This document shows, one piece after another, positions 1 to 9,066 of a stretch of DNA of 64,000 nt. A model generated the notes under the pieces. It ran no database searches, was not told the origin of the DNA, and saw only the letters and a program-made list of their open reading frames with translations. A program made the translations under genes and the position numbers. The DNA lies in NCBI GenBank assembly GCA_963822485.1, contig CAWGHW010000031.1:868001-932000 (forward strand), given 5' to 3'. Within the stretch, counting starts at the first letter, position 1. Each line of letters starts with the position of its first letter. This DNA is from DASUBV01 sp963822485. GTDB taxonomy: Bacteria > Actinomycetota > Actinomycetes > Streptosporangiales > Streptosporangiaceae.

Positions 1-2
1 AG

Positions 3-623
3 GGCCTGGGCCCGCGCCGGGTCGACGAGGTAATCGCGCGCAGCGGCCTGCAGAAGGCGGCCCGGCGCAAGGCGGGGGGCTACTCGCTGGGCATGCGGCA
101 GCGGCTCGGGATCGCCGCCGCGTTGCTCGGCAACCCGCCGGTACTGATGCTCGACGAGCCGTTCAACGGCATGGACCCCGAGGGCATCGTCTGGATGCGC
201 GGCTTCCTGGCCTCGCTGGCCCGCCAGGGCCGGGCGGTGCTGGTGTCCAGCCACCTGATGAGCGAGCTCCAGGAGAGCGCCGACCACGTGGTGATCGTCG
301 GTCGCGGCCGGGTCATCGCCGACACCAGCGTCGCGGACCTGATCGCGTCCACCTCCGCCGACCGGGTCACGGTGCGGACCGCGGCCCGCTGGGACGCGGC
401 GAACGCGCTCGGCAACGCCGGGGCGACGGTGGCCGACGCCGGCGGCGGCATCCTCACCGTCTCGGGACTGCCCGCGGAGCGGATCGTGGCCGTGCTGGCT
501 GCGGGCCAGGTGCCGTTCTCCGAGGTGACGGCGCACCGGGCGTCGCTGGAGGAGGCCTACATGGAGCTGACCCAGGACGCCGTCGAGTACCGCGCCGAGC
601 CGGCCGGGGAGGCGGCGCGATGA
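3..623 (+). CDS. ABC transporter ATP-binding protein (5' end outside window)
   Basis: This is the C-terminal two thirds of an ABC-type ATPase that energises the permease encoded next to it. The frame is open to the window edge. Visible motifs are the signature loop (GGYSLGMRQRLGIA), the Walker B segment (VLMLDEPFNGMDP, catalytic Glu after the Asp) and the H-loop (SSHLMSE). The C-terminal 100 residues are the variable tail typical of drug- or bacitracin-type exporters (CcmA/BcrA group). Its stop overlaps the start of the permease by four bases (ATGA), so the two are translationally coupled. Walker A lies upstream of the window. The substrate cannot be told from sequence. Confidence 0.93.
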   Translation, partial: GLGPRRVDEVIARSGLQKAARRKAGGYSLGMRQRLGIAAALLGNPPVLMLDEPFNGMDPEGIVWMRGFLASLARQGRAVLVSSHLMSELQESADHVVIVGRGRVIADTSVADLIASTSADRVTVRTAARWDAANALGNAGATVADAGGGILTVSGLPAERIVAVLAAGQVPFSEVTAHRASLEEAYMELTQDAVEYRAEPAGEAAR

Positions 624-3011
624 CCGCCCTTGAGCTGGCCCCGCCCGAGCCGTCGGCGTCGCCCGGCCGCGATGACCGCGACCGCTTCGGGTACCTGCTG
701 CGGGCCGAGTGGATCAAGTTCCGGACGGTCCGCGGCTGGCTCATCGCTACCATCGCCGCGCTGCTGCTCACGCTGCTGCTCGGCCTGTTCACCGCCATCA
801 ACAGCCAGGAGGGCTGCGTCGGCGGCCCCTGCCACTACGTCATCCCGACCGGGCCCGGCGGCGAGGCCGTCACCGACACCTATTACTTCGTCCACCGCCC
901 GCTCGCCGCGGACGGCAGCATCACCGTCCGGGTGACCTCGCTGACCGGCGTGATCGAGTCGGGCCTGACCCCGCAGGGACCGGCCCGCACGACGCCCGGC
1001 CTCCAGGCGTGGGCGAAGGCCGGTCTCATCGTCACGGCCGGGACCCGCCAGGGGTCGGCCTACGCGGCGGTCATGGTCACCGGCCGCCATGGCACCCGGA
1101 TGCAGTGGAATTACACCGGCGACCAGGCCGGGCTGACGGGCCGCGTCGCCGCGGCGGCACCGCGCTGGCTGCGGCTGACCCGGTCCGGGGACACCCTGAC
1201 CGGCTATGACTCCGCCGACGGCAGCCGGTGGACGAAGATCAGCTCGGTGCGCCTGCCCCGGCTGGCGCCGACCGTCCAGGCCGGGCTGTTCGTCACCTCG
1301 CCGAGTTATGCCAGGCAGGTCAGCCAGCAGATCTCGGGCGGATCCGGAACCAGTGACCCCACCGATGCCACCGCCACCTTCGACCAGGTCAGCCTGGCGG
1401 GCGGCCGGCCCGGCACCGGGTGGCAGGGCACCTTCGTCGGCGGCGGCCGCAGCTCCACGTACCTGACCGGGTCCGAGTCCGGTTACCGGCAGGCGGACGG
1501 CACCTTCAGCGTCACCGGCTCCGGCGACATCGCGCCGGGCGCCGCCGGCGGCGCGTCCATCGGCGGGAACCTCGCGGGCGTGTTCATCGGGCTGATCGCG
1601 GTGGTCGTGGTGGGTGCGCTGTTCATCACCGCCGAGTACCGGCGGGACCTGATCCGCCTGACTCTGGCCGCGAGTCCCCGGCGCGGCCGGGTCCTGGCCG
1701 CCAAGGCCCTCGTCCTCGGCGCCGTCACCTTCGCCGCCGGGCTGGCCGGCACCGCCGGGACGGTGCTGCTCGGCAACCCGCTGACGCGGGCGAGCGGCTC
1801 GCCGATCTATCCGGCGTCAGCGTTCACCGAGGTGCGCGTGATCGCCGGGGGCGCGGCCCTGTTCGCCGTCGCCGCGGTCCTCGCGCTCGGCGTCGGTGCC
1901 CTGCTGCGGCACGGCGCCGGGGCGGTCACCGTGGTCATCACCGCGATCATCCTGCCCTACCTGATCACCGTCGCCTTTCCCGTCCTGCCCACCGGCGCCG
2001 CGGACTGGGTGCTGCGGGTCACCCCGGCCGCCGGCTTCGCCATCCAGCAGGCCATCCCGCAGTATCCGCAGGTGGACGGCCACTACACGCCGTTCGGCGG
2101 CTACTACCCGCTGGCGCCGTGGGCCGGGTTCGCCGTGCTCTGCGGATACGCGCTGCTCGCCCTGGCCCTGGCCGCGATTCCTGCTGCGCCGGAGGGACGC
2201 GTGACTGGCCTGACCACGCCGCCCGCCGTCGCCATGATCGATGCGCTGCACGCCGAGTGGACCAAGCTGCGCACCCTGGCCAGCACCGGCTGGCTGCTGC
2301 TCGGCGCCGCGGCGCTGACCGTCACGGTCAGTGCCGCGGCGGCCGCGGCCGCCAGTTGCCCGGCGGGGGGCTGCCCCGAGGACCCGGCCAAGATCAGCCT
2401 GACCGGCGTCTACCTCGGCCAGGCGGTGGTCGCGGTGCTGGCCGTCATGGCCGTCAGCGGCGAGTACGGCACGGGCATGATCCGCCTCACCCTGGCCGCG
2501 ATGCCCCGGCGGGTCACCGTGCTGGCGGCCAAGGCCGCCGTCCTGACCGGACTGGTGCTGGTCACCGGGACCCTCGCCGTCCTTCCCTCGCTGCTGGCCG
2601 GGCGGCTCATCCTGCCCGGCCACGGCATCGGGCCGGCCCACGGCTACCCGGCCCTGTCCCTCGGCGACGGGCCAGTGCTCCGCGCCGCCCTCGGCTCGGT
2701 TCTCTACCTCGCGCTGATCGCCCTGCTCAGCGTCGGTGCCGCCGCCGCGCTCCGCGATGCGGCGGCCGCCATCGCAGTGGTGCTCGGCCTGCTCTACCTG
2801 TTCCCGATCATCGGCGCGGTGGCCGGCCGCCCGGACCTGGCCCGGCACATCGAGCAGATCGGGCCCATGACCGCCGGCCTGGCCATCCAGGCCACCACCG
2901 GCCTGAACAACCTGCCCATCAGCCCCTGGGCAGGGCCTCGGCGTGCTCGCTGCCTGGGCCGCGGGCGCCCTGCTGCTCGGCGGCCTGCTGCTCCGCCTGC
3001 GGGACGCCTGA
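620..3011 (+). CDS. Fused double ABC-2 type permease with an extracytoplasmic LamG/DUF1349-like insert (frameshifted near the end)
   Basis: This membrane partner of the preceding ATPase holds two permease units in one chain. Unit 1 starts with AEWIKFRTVRGW followed by a membrane helix; unit 2 starts near residue 540 with HAEWTKLRTLAS and another helix. Each has the ABC-2 motif EYRRDLIRLTLAASPRR or EYGTGMIRLTLAAMPRR. Between the first two helices of unit 1 (about residues 60-310) is a soluble beta-rich insert with AKAGLIV, WLRLTRSGDTLTGYDSADG and WTKI, resembling concanavalin-like/DUF1349 domains. After PISPWAG the frame runs into meaningless sequence, whereas removing one G at 2933-2935 restores a final helix (LGVLAAWAAGALLLGG) and a stop at 3011, giving 796 residues. 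I read that as the true end. Confidence 0.85.
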
Positions 3012-3040
3012 CGGCGCCCGGGAGCCATCCCGCTGGCCGC

Positions 3041-4175
3041 CTAGCGTGCCGTGGCCTCCAGGGCCGCGCCGATGACCTCCAGGCCCTGCTTCGAGCCGGT
3101 CCGCGGGCTCGTAGGCCAGGCCGAGCCGGACAACGTGCGCGCTGTCGCCAAACCAGGGACCGGGCGCGACCAGCACTCGCTGCTCGGCCAGGTACGCGTG
3201 GAAGCGGTCGATCTCCTCGGGCCCGAAGGCGCCCGGTTCGAGGCGCAGGCAGCAGAACCCGCCGGCCTGGGGTGGCAGCCACCCCAGGCCACTGCGTCCC
3301 TTGATCCAGCGCTCGACGATGCCGCGCGCCCCGGCCAGCACCGCGCCTCGTGCGGCCAGCACCCGGTCGGCCTGGCTGAGCAGCCGGGCGGCGAGGAACT
3401 CGTCCAGGGAGCCGCAGGACAGCGACGTGTTGAACCGGGCCAGCCGGAGCTGTTCGCAGAGCCCGGGCTCGGGGACGGTCAGCCAGCCAATGCGCAGGCC
3501 GGGCGCCCCGTAGGCCTTGGACATCGAGCCGCAGGTGAGCAGGCGCGGCGAGCGCCCGGCGAAGCTGGCGGCCGGGGGCGCGCCGCCGTAGGTGGCCTCC
3601 CGGAAGGTCTCGTCGATCAGCAGCAGGGCCTCGGGGCAGGTGCGGGACATGGCCGCGAGCATCCGCTCGACCTCGTCCTCGGTGAGCGGCACGCCGGAGG
3701 GGTTCTGCGGCGAGGCGAAGATGACCAGCTGGGTGCGCGGCGAGAGCCGGCGGGCGAAGGCGTCCAGGTCGACCCGGTAGCCGTCCTCGAACCGCGCGAG
3801 CACGGTCACCACCGGCGCGCCGATACCGCGCAGCGTGCTGAGCGTCGGCGGATAGCCGGGCTGGCCGAGCACGACCTCGCCGTCGCCGCACAGCAGCGAG
3901 ACCAGGAACAGCGCCGCCGCCGCGCCGGCCGTGATCAGCACCTGACCGTCGGGGATGCCGTGCCGCGCGGCGACCAGGGCGCGCAGCTCTGGATCCCCGG
4001 TCGAGGTGCCGTAACCGAGCCGCACCCCGCGTACCCCCGCCAGGCCGTCGGGGCCGAGCTCGTCGGGGCCGAGCAACTCCGCCACGGTCAGGTCGGCGCC
4101 CATGCTCTCGCCCAGGTTGTACCGGGGCGTCTGGTCGATCAGGGCCGTGATCGGGCTGGCCGGGAACTCTCTCAT
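3041..4175 (-). CDS. Class I/II PLP-dependent aminotransferase (frameshifted near the C-terminus)
   Basis: A fold-type I aminotransferase of about 377 residues, acting on an unknown amino acid. Motifs are NLGESMG at the N-terminus, ASPQNPSG (cofactor-binding Asn), IDETFRE (Asp for the pyridine nitrogen) and the Schiff-base lysine in CGSMSKAYGAPGLRIGW. The ATG at 4175 (MREFPAS) is preferred; a TTG further upstream is possible. After YEPADRLEAG the frame leaves the family; removing one G at 3084-3086 restores LEVIGAALEATAR and a stop at 3041. The gene diverges from a MocR-type regulator across 63 bases, the usual layout for MocR targets, so the regulator probably controls it. Confidence 0.87.
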
Positions 4176-4213
4176 CCGGCCATGCTCGCCGGGCCCGGCT
4201 GGCGATCCCAGGG

Positions 4214-4231
4214 CCAATGCCGGAGAATTGG
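4214..4231. promoter_or_regulatory. Candidate MocR operator between divergent genes
   Basis: CCAAT and ATTGG form an inverted repeat with an 8-base spacer in the 63-base gap between the aminotransferase and the MocR regulator. Position and symmetry suit an autoregulatory site; the binding itself is inferred. Confidence 0.4.
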
Positions 4232-4238
4232 TCTGCGT

Positions 4239-5702
4239 ATGAAGCCAATCGAGCTAGTTGACCGCCTGGGCCGCTGGTCGTCGGGCCGGGGACCGCTGCC
4301 GCTGCTGCTGGCGGCGCGGCTGCGGCGGCTGATCGACGAGGGCGAGCTGCCGCCCGGCGAGCCGCTGCCGCCGGACCGGGCGCTGGCCACCGCGCTGTCG
4401 GTCGGGCGCAGCACCGCGGTCGCGGCCTATGACCTGCTGGCCCAGGAGGGGCGGATCGTCCGGCGGCAGGGCAGCGGCACCCGGGTGGCGGGCGCTGACC
4501 GCCCAGACCCGGCCGCCGGCCCGGCCGACCCGCGGCCGACGACCAGCGCGCCGATGTTCCTGCACCTGCTGGAGCCGCCGGACGGGGTGATCCCGCTGGC
4601 CTGTGCCGCGCCGGACCGGCCGCCGCCGGAGGTGGCGCAGGCCTACGCGCGCATCGTGCCGGTCCTGGCCGCAACGGCCGGTGACATCGGCTACTACCCG
4701 GCGGGCCACCCGGCGCTGCGGGCCGCGATCGCCGACCGCTATGCGCGCCAGGGCATCCGCACCGGCCCGGAGCGGATCCTGGTCACCGCCGGCGGCCAGC
4801 AGGCGCTGTCGCTGCTGGCCTCGGCGCTGCTCGCGCCGGGGGACCGGGCGCTGGTGGAGGCGCCGACCTACCCCGGCGTGCTGGAGACGTTCCGCGAGCT
4901 GGCGGTCGTGCCTCAGGCGCTGCCGGTCGGGCTGGACGGCCTGGCCACGGCGGCCCGCGGTCGGCGCGTCGCGCTGGCCTACGTCATCTCGACATTCCAC
5001 AACCCGACCGGCGCGGTGCTGCCCGGGCCGGCCCGGCGGACGCTGGCCCGCGAGGCGCAGGCCGCGGGCATCCCGCTGATCGACGACGAGGTGCTCAGCG
5101 ACCTGGCCTTCCCCGGCGTGCCGACCCCGCCGCCCCTGGCCGCCTACGCCGACAGCGTGATCTCGGTCGGATCGATCAGCAAGAGCGTCTGGGGCGGCCT
5201 GCGCATCGGCTGGGTCCGCGCGCCCGAGCCGCTGATCGCCCGGCTGGCCCGGCTCAATGCCGTGCACGACCTGGGGCACAACGTCCCCGGCCAGCTGGCC
5301 GCGGCCGAGCTGGTGCCGCAGGTCGAGGCCCTGGCCGGCCGCCTGGCCCCGCAGCGGCAGGCCCGCCACGATCACCTGCTCGCGCTGCTGGCCGGGCACC
5401 TGCCCGGCTGGGCGGCGGCGCCGGTGACGGGCGGGCAGACGCTGTGGGTGCGCCTGCCCGCCGGCGACGGGACCTCGTTCGCCCAGACGGCGCTGCGGCA
5501 CGGGATCGCCGTGCTGCCCGGCGCCGGGCTGGACGTCTCCGGGCCGGGCGCTGACCGCTACCTGCGGCTGCACTTCGTCGCGTCGCACGACGACCTGACC
5601 GAGGCGGTCCGGCGGCTGGCCGGGGCCTGGCAGTCCTACCAGCCCCCGGCCAGCCGCCCGCCGGCCGCCCGGCCGAGTCGGCTGCCCGCGATCTCGGTGT
5701 AG
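4239..5702 (+). CDS. MocR/PdxR-type transcriptional regulator (GntR HTH fused to aminotransferase domain)
   Basis: The N-terminal about 75 residues are a GntR winged helix (LLLAARLRRLIDEGELPPGEPLPPDRALA, SVGRSTAVAAYDLLAQEG). The rest is a fold-type I aminotransferase domain with TAGGQQALSL, HNPTGAVLPG, IDDEVLSDL and the PLP lysine in SVGSISKSVWGGLRIGW. Proteins of this family sense PLP or an amino acid through the aminotransferase domain and usually control a divergent neighbour, here the class I/II aminotransferase. The ATG at 4239 is chosen because family homology begins at MKPIELVDRL; the frame extends further upstream only as non-homologous sequence. Length (487 residues) is normal. Confidence 0.92.
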   Translation: MKPIELVDRLGRWSSGRGPLPLLLAARLRRLIDEGELPPGEPLPPDRALATALSVGRSTAVAAYDLLAQEGRIVRRQGSGTRVAGADRPDPAAGPADPRPTTSAPMFLHLLEPPDGVIPLACAAPDRPPPEVAQAYARIVPVLAATAGDIGYYPAGHPALRAAIADRYARQGIRTGPERILVTAGGQQALSLLASALLAPGDRALVEAPTYPGVLETFRELAVVPQALPVGLDGLATAARGRRVALAYVISTFHNPTGAVLPGPARRTLAREAQAAGIPLIDDEVLSDLAFPGVPTPPPLAAYADSVISVGSISKSVWGGLRIGWVRAPEPLIARLARLNAVHDLGHNVPGQLAAAELVPQVEALAGRLAPQRQARHDHLLALLAGHLPGWAAAPVTGGQTLWVRLPAGDGTSFAQTALRHGIAVLPGAGLDVSGPGADRYLRLHFVASHDDLTEAVRRLAGAWQSYQPPASRPPAARPSRLPAISV

Positions 5703-5721
5703 TGCAGCGGGTCAGGCAGCG

Positions 5722-6843
5722 TCAGGGGATGGCGACGGCCTTCCAGGCTGCCCCGGCGTTCGCCGTCTTCATCAGGCCCTTGCCGTAGCCGATGGCCGGG
5801 CCGCCGCTGAAGTGGATCAGGTAGCCGGTGCTGGCCGAGACGTAGGCCAGGTCCCGGACGTCCAGGCCACCGTCGAACAGCGTCGTCGCCTTCCAGGCCT
5901 TCCCGCCGTTGACCGACCGGTACAGGTAGGTGGCGCCGCTGGCCGCCGTCAGCGTGATCACCCGCGGGTGACCGGGCGGCAGGGCCAGCAGGCCGGTCTC
6001 GCCGGGCTCGGCCAGCTCGCCGGCCAGGCGGAAGGTGCGCCCGCCGTTGCTGGAGGTGAAGACCTTCTTGAAGCTGGAGCCCGGCAGCGGGAAGCCCAGG
6101 TTGGAACACGCCAGCGCGACATCAGACGCGGACGCCGCCGCCACCGCGGTCGCGTCCACGGCGTCGGACGGGCAGGTGAACGACAGCTTCGACCAGTGCC
6201 GGCCGCTGTCGGTCGACCGCCACAGCTTCGGCGCGATGCCCGCCCACACCGAGTGGCCGGACACCGTCAGCGCGGCGGCCGGAGCGACCTTGCTGACCAG
6301 CGTCCACTTGCCGCTGCCCACCTCGCTGCGGTACAGCCGGGCCGCGTTGAGGCTGCCGTCGACCGGTTCCGCCGAAGCGAGCACCACGCCGTCCGACGCG
6401 GCCAGCGCGACCACCGCTCGCCCGGCCGCGCCGGGCAGCGACACCCGGTGCCAGTGCCGGCCGCCGTCGGTGGTGGCCCACAGGCCGGGGCCGAACAGCC
6501 AGCCGTCGCTGGCGCTGGAGAACCGGACCGTGCTCACCGCGGACAGCGGGGTGCCGCTGAACGGCGGGACCAGCGAGGCGGCGGGCGCGGGCACCTTGGT
6601 CCAGGTCTTCCCGCCGTTGACGGTCTTCTCCAGCCGGGCCGGGCAGGGCAGCTCGCCGCAGCCGCGGGTGCCGAGCACGAACCCGGTCCGCGCCGAGACG
6701 AAGCTGGCCGAGTCGGCCTCGAAGCCCTTGGGGGGCGGCGGGCCTCCGCCCGCGGGCTGGGCCGCGGCGGTACCCGCGTCCAGCGCGAGCAGCAGTACCG
6801 GGAGGGCGGCGAGCGCCATGGCTCGCGTGAATGACAGGTTCAT
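5722..6843 (-). CDS. Secreted BNR/Ycf48-type beta-propeller protein
   Basis: A 373-residue exported protein. It starts with a Sec signal peptide (MALAALPVLLLALDAGTAAAQ, with an Ala-rich cleavage region) and then carries at least six Asp-box-like repeats: VNGGKTWTK, TTDGGRHWHR, STDSGRHWSK, SSNGGRTF, VNGGKAWKA and ANAGAAWKA. Such repeats mark sialidase/VPS10-like propellers, but no catalytic sialidase residues are evident, so a binding or structural role outside the cell is more likely than hydrolysis. It stands alone and lies convergent with the MocR gene, whose stop is 20 bases away. Confidence 0.85.
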   Translation of the reverse strand: MNLSFTRAMALAALPVLLLALDAGTAAAQPAGGGPPPPKGFEADSASFVSARTGFVLGTRGCGELPCPARLEKTVNGGKTWTKVPAPAASLVPPFSGTPLSAVSTVRFSSASDGWLFGPGLWATTDGGRHWHRVSLPGAAGRAVVALAASDGVVLASAEPVDGSLNAARLYRSEVGSGKWTLVSKVAPAAALTVSGHSVWAGIAPKLWRSTDSGRHWSKLSFTCPSDAVDATAVAAASASDVALACSNLGFPLPGSSFKKVFTSSNGGRTFRLAGELAEPGETGLLALPPGHPRVITLTAASGATYLYRSVNGGKAWKATTLFDGGLDVRDLAYVSASTGYLIHFSGGPAIGYGKGLMKTANAGAAWKAVAIP

Positions 6844-6906
6844 GGTCGAGTCCCTCTTTCCTCGCGGTCACATGGCTCGCTCGGAGCACGTCATGTCACC
6901 TCCCTG

Positions 6907-7896
6907 CTATGACGCCCCAGGGGCCTCGCTGGTTGGAATCTCCCGGCGGCCGTGCCGGGCGGCCACGGCGCGGGCCGTCGCGGCCAGCCGGGCCCGCAGT
7001 TCCGGCGGGCCCAGCACCTCGATGTCGGGCCCGAGCAGGAGGAACTCGCGGCAGGCGTGCTCGACCGACTCGATGGGCACGACGCCGCGCCGCCACCCGT
7101 CCGGGCCGGCGGCGCCGGACTGGGCCAGCGCCCGCGCGACCGGCCGGGACAGCCAGGACTCCGCGCCCGGCGCCACCCGGATCAGCGCGTCGCCGCCGTG
7201 CAGCCGCGCGTGGAAGTCGGCCTGGTAGGCCTGCCAGTACCCGGCCAGGTGGAAGCTGTCCGGGACCCGGCACTCCTCCTCCAGCACGGTCAGCGCCAGG
7301 ACCTGGTCGATCCGGTAGGTCCGCGGTCCCGGCCCGGCCACCAGGTACCAGCGTCCCGCCTTGAGCACCAGCCCGTAGGGTTCCAGCCGGCGGTCCACGT
7401 CGGTGGGCGCCTTCCAGCGCCGGTACCGCACCGCCAGCACCCGGCCGCGCCAGACCGCGTCGGCCACCGCGGGCAGGAACGGCACCTCGTCCGGCTGGGC
7501 GTACCAGCCGGGGGCGTCGAGGTGGAAGCGCTCCTGCACCCGCTCGATCTGCTCGCCCAGCTCGCGGGGCAGCGCGGCGAGCACCTTGAGCTGCGCCGCC
7601 GCGAGCACCGAGCCGAACCCGAGCTCGGCCGCCGGGCCGGGCAGCCCGGACAGGAACAGCGCCTGGGCCTCGTCCGCGCTGAGCCCGGTCAGCCGGGTCC
7701 GGTACCCGTGCAGGAGCTGGTAGCCGCCGTGGTGCCCGGCGTCCCCGTACATCGGGATGCCCGCCGCGTGCAGCGACTCGATATCCCGGTATACCGTGCG
7801 CACCGAGACCTCCAGCGTCTCGGCTAGCTCGGCCGCGGTCAGCCGCCCCCGGGCCTGCAACAGCAGCAGGATGGACACCAGCCGGCTCGCGCGCAT
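6907..7896 (-). CDS. WYL-domain transcriptional regulator (YafY/DeoR-like)
   Basis: A 329-residue DNA-binding protein with an N-terminal winged helix (MRASRLVSILLLLQARGRLTAAELAE, SVRTVYRDIESLHAAGIP) and a central WYL domain (RRLEPYGLVLKAGRWYLVAGP), followed by the WCX-type C-terminal extension. WYL domains sense nucleic-acid or small ligands. It diverges from a two-gene unit at 7959-8986, and the 62-base gap holds a TGACA/TGTCA dyad of the kind this class binds, so it probably regulates both itself and that unit. Confidence 0.93.
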   Translation of the reverse strand: MRASRLVSILLLLQARGRLTAAELAETLEVSVRTVYRDIESLHAAGIPMYGDAGHHGGYQLLHGYRTRLTGLSADEAQALFLSGLPGPAAELGFGSVLAAAQLKVLAALPRELGEQIERVQERFHLDAPGWYAQPDEVPFLPAVADAVWRGRVLAVRYRRWKAPTDVDRRLEPYGLVLKAGRWYLVAGPGPRTYRIDQVLALTVLEEECRVPDSFHLAGYWQAYQADFHARLHGGDALIRVAPGAESWLSRPVARALAQSGAAGPDGWRRGVVPIESVEHACREFLLLGPDIEVLGPPELRARLAATARAVAARHGRREIPTSEAPGAS

Positions 7897-7912
7897 GGTC
7901 CGATTCTGCCCA

Positions 7913-7941
7913 ACTCCACTGACAGAAGGTGTCAGGGGAGT
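7913..7941. promoter_or_regulatory. Operator dyad for the WYL regulator
   Basis: CTGACA (7919-7924) and TGTCAG (7930-7935) with a 5-base spacer are extended by ACTCC and GGAGT to 12-base arms with one mismatch. It lies just upstream of the TAATGT box of the gene at 7959 and upstream of the regulator itself. Confidence 0.65.
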
Positions 7942-7946
7942 CGTCT

Positions 7947-7959
7947 TAATGTGCCGCCA
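7947..7959 (+). promoter_or_regulatory. Leaderless promoter -10 (TAATGT)
   Basis: TAATGT ends six bases before the ATG at 7959 and no Shine-Dalgarno sequence is present, so transcription should begin at or next to the start codon. Confidence 0.55.
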
Positions 7960-8441
7960 TGGCCTTCAACGAGAAGCTACTGACCGCCCTGCCGCCCATC
8001 GAGGTGGCCGGGCGGAGCATCAAGCGCTACCACGTCACCCCCGACCCGGCCGGCATCGAGCCCGAGGTGACCCGGGCCGCCTACGCCGTCCTGCCCGAGC
8101 TGCTCCCCGAGCCCGATGGCACGCCGCCCGCCGCGTTCGCCGTCGTGCACCGCAGCGCCGGCGACGGGTCGGCCTACGTGAACGCCTACTCCTGGGTCTG
8201 GGACAACGTGCTGCACATGCGCGGCGCGGCCGCCGCCCAGCCCGCCCTCGACTGCCCGGACGACGACCCGACGCACTTCATGGTGCTGGACCGGCGCTGG
8301 ATCGGCTGCGTGTGGGAGCTGGCGCCGCTGGCCCACGAGCGCGACGCGTGGGTGCGGCACATGCTCGCCGGTGAGAAGCCCGACCTGGACGCGTACCTGG
8401 CCGACTACCTGCCCGACGGCACGACGGGAGACCACCGGTGA
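7959..8441 (+). CDS. Conserved hypothetical protein, WYL-controlled
   Basis: A soluble 160-residue protein without signal peptide or membrane segment. I recognise no domain of known function. Features seen are IKRYHVTPDP near the N-terminus, a Trp-rich centre (SWVWDNVLHM) and RRWIGCVWELAPLAHERDAW. The start is set by the TAATGT box six bases upstream. Its stop overlaps the GTG of the next gene by four bases, so the two form an operon opposite the WYL regulator. A role as an isochorismatase or enzyme would be a guess. Confidence 0.8.
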   Translation: MAFNEKLLTALPPIEVAGRSIKRYHVTPDPAGIEPEVTRAAYAVLPELLPEPDGTPPAAFAVVHRSAGDGSAYVNAYSWVWDNVLHMRGAAAAQPALDCPDDDPTHFMVLDRRWIGCVWELAPLAHERDAWVRHMLAGEKPDLDAYLADYLPDGTTGDHR

Positions 8442-8986
8442 CCACCCCGCCAACCACCCCGCCAACCACCCAGCCGATCAGCCCGCCGGCGACCCCGCCG
8501 GCCACCCAGCCGGCCGGCGCCGCCCGCGACCCCCGGCACGACTTCGACTTCCTGCACGGCACCTGGCGGATCGGCCACCGCCGGCTGAAGGAGCGGCTGA
8601 CCGGGTGCCAGGAGTGGGAGGAGTTCAGCACCGACCTGCGCTGCTACCCCATCCTGGGCGGCGCCGGCAACATCGACGAGGGCGCGTTCCCGAGCCGCGG
8701 CTATCACGCCATGTCGCTGCGGCTGTACGACGAGCACGAGCAGGCCTGGTCCATCTTCTGGGTCACCAGCCTCAGCGCCGCCATCGACCCGCCCGTGATC
8801 GGCCGCTTCGGCGCCGACGGCACCGGGGAGTTCCTCGGCCCCGACACCCACAACGGCATACCGGTCCTGGTCCGCTACCTCTGGTCGGCGATCACCCCGG
8901 CCTCGGTTCGCTGGGAACAGGCGCTCTCCACTGACGAGGGCAAGACCTGGGAGATTAACTGGGTTATGAACCTGACCCGGACCTAG
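8438..8986 (+). CDS. DUF1579-like lipocalin-fold protein
   Basis: 182 residues. The first 28 are a Pro/Thr-rich tail (PPTTPPTTQP), followed by HDFDFLHGTWRIGHRRLKERL, a motif typical of DUF1579/calycin-like proteins, then WEEFSTDLRCYPILGGAGNIDE and alternating beta-strand sequence to WEINWVMNLTRT. The GTG start overlaps the upstream stop (GTGA), indicating translational coupling. Family members are thought to bind or turn over small hydrophobic ligands; no catalytic residues can be assigned here. Confidence 0.8.
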   Translation: MTTPPTTPPTTQPISPPATPPATQPAGAARDPRHDFDFLHGTWRIGHRRLKERLTGCQEWEEFSTDLRCYPILGGAGNIDEGAFPSRGYHAMSLRLYDEHEQAWSIFWVTSLSAAIDPPVIGRFGADGTGEFLGPDTHNGIPVLVRYLWSAITPASVRWEQALSTDEGKTWEINWVMNLTRT

Positions 8987-9000
8987 TAGCTGGCCGCGCC

Positions 9001-9060
9001 CTGCCGCCGGTCGCTGCCGCCGGTCCCGCCGCCGGTCCCTGCCGCCGGTCGCTGCCGCCG
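9001..9060. repeat. Short GC-rich tandem repeat (12-13 bases, about 5 copies)
   Basis: CTGCCGCCGGTCG and close variants repeat head to tail in the gap between two convergent genes. No open frame uses it. It may act as a transcription roadblock or simply be replication slippage. Confidence 0.75.
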
Positions 9061-9066
9061 CGCCGA

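Noticed and set aside
2794..4674. Long minus-strand open frame of about 626 codons
   Set aside because: It is an Arg/Pro/Ala-rich alternate frame across the aminotransferase and MocR genes and has no family sequence.
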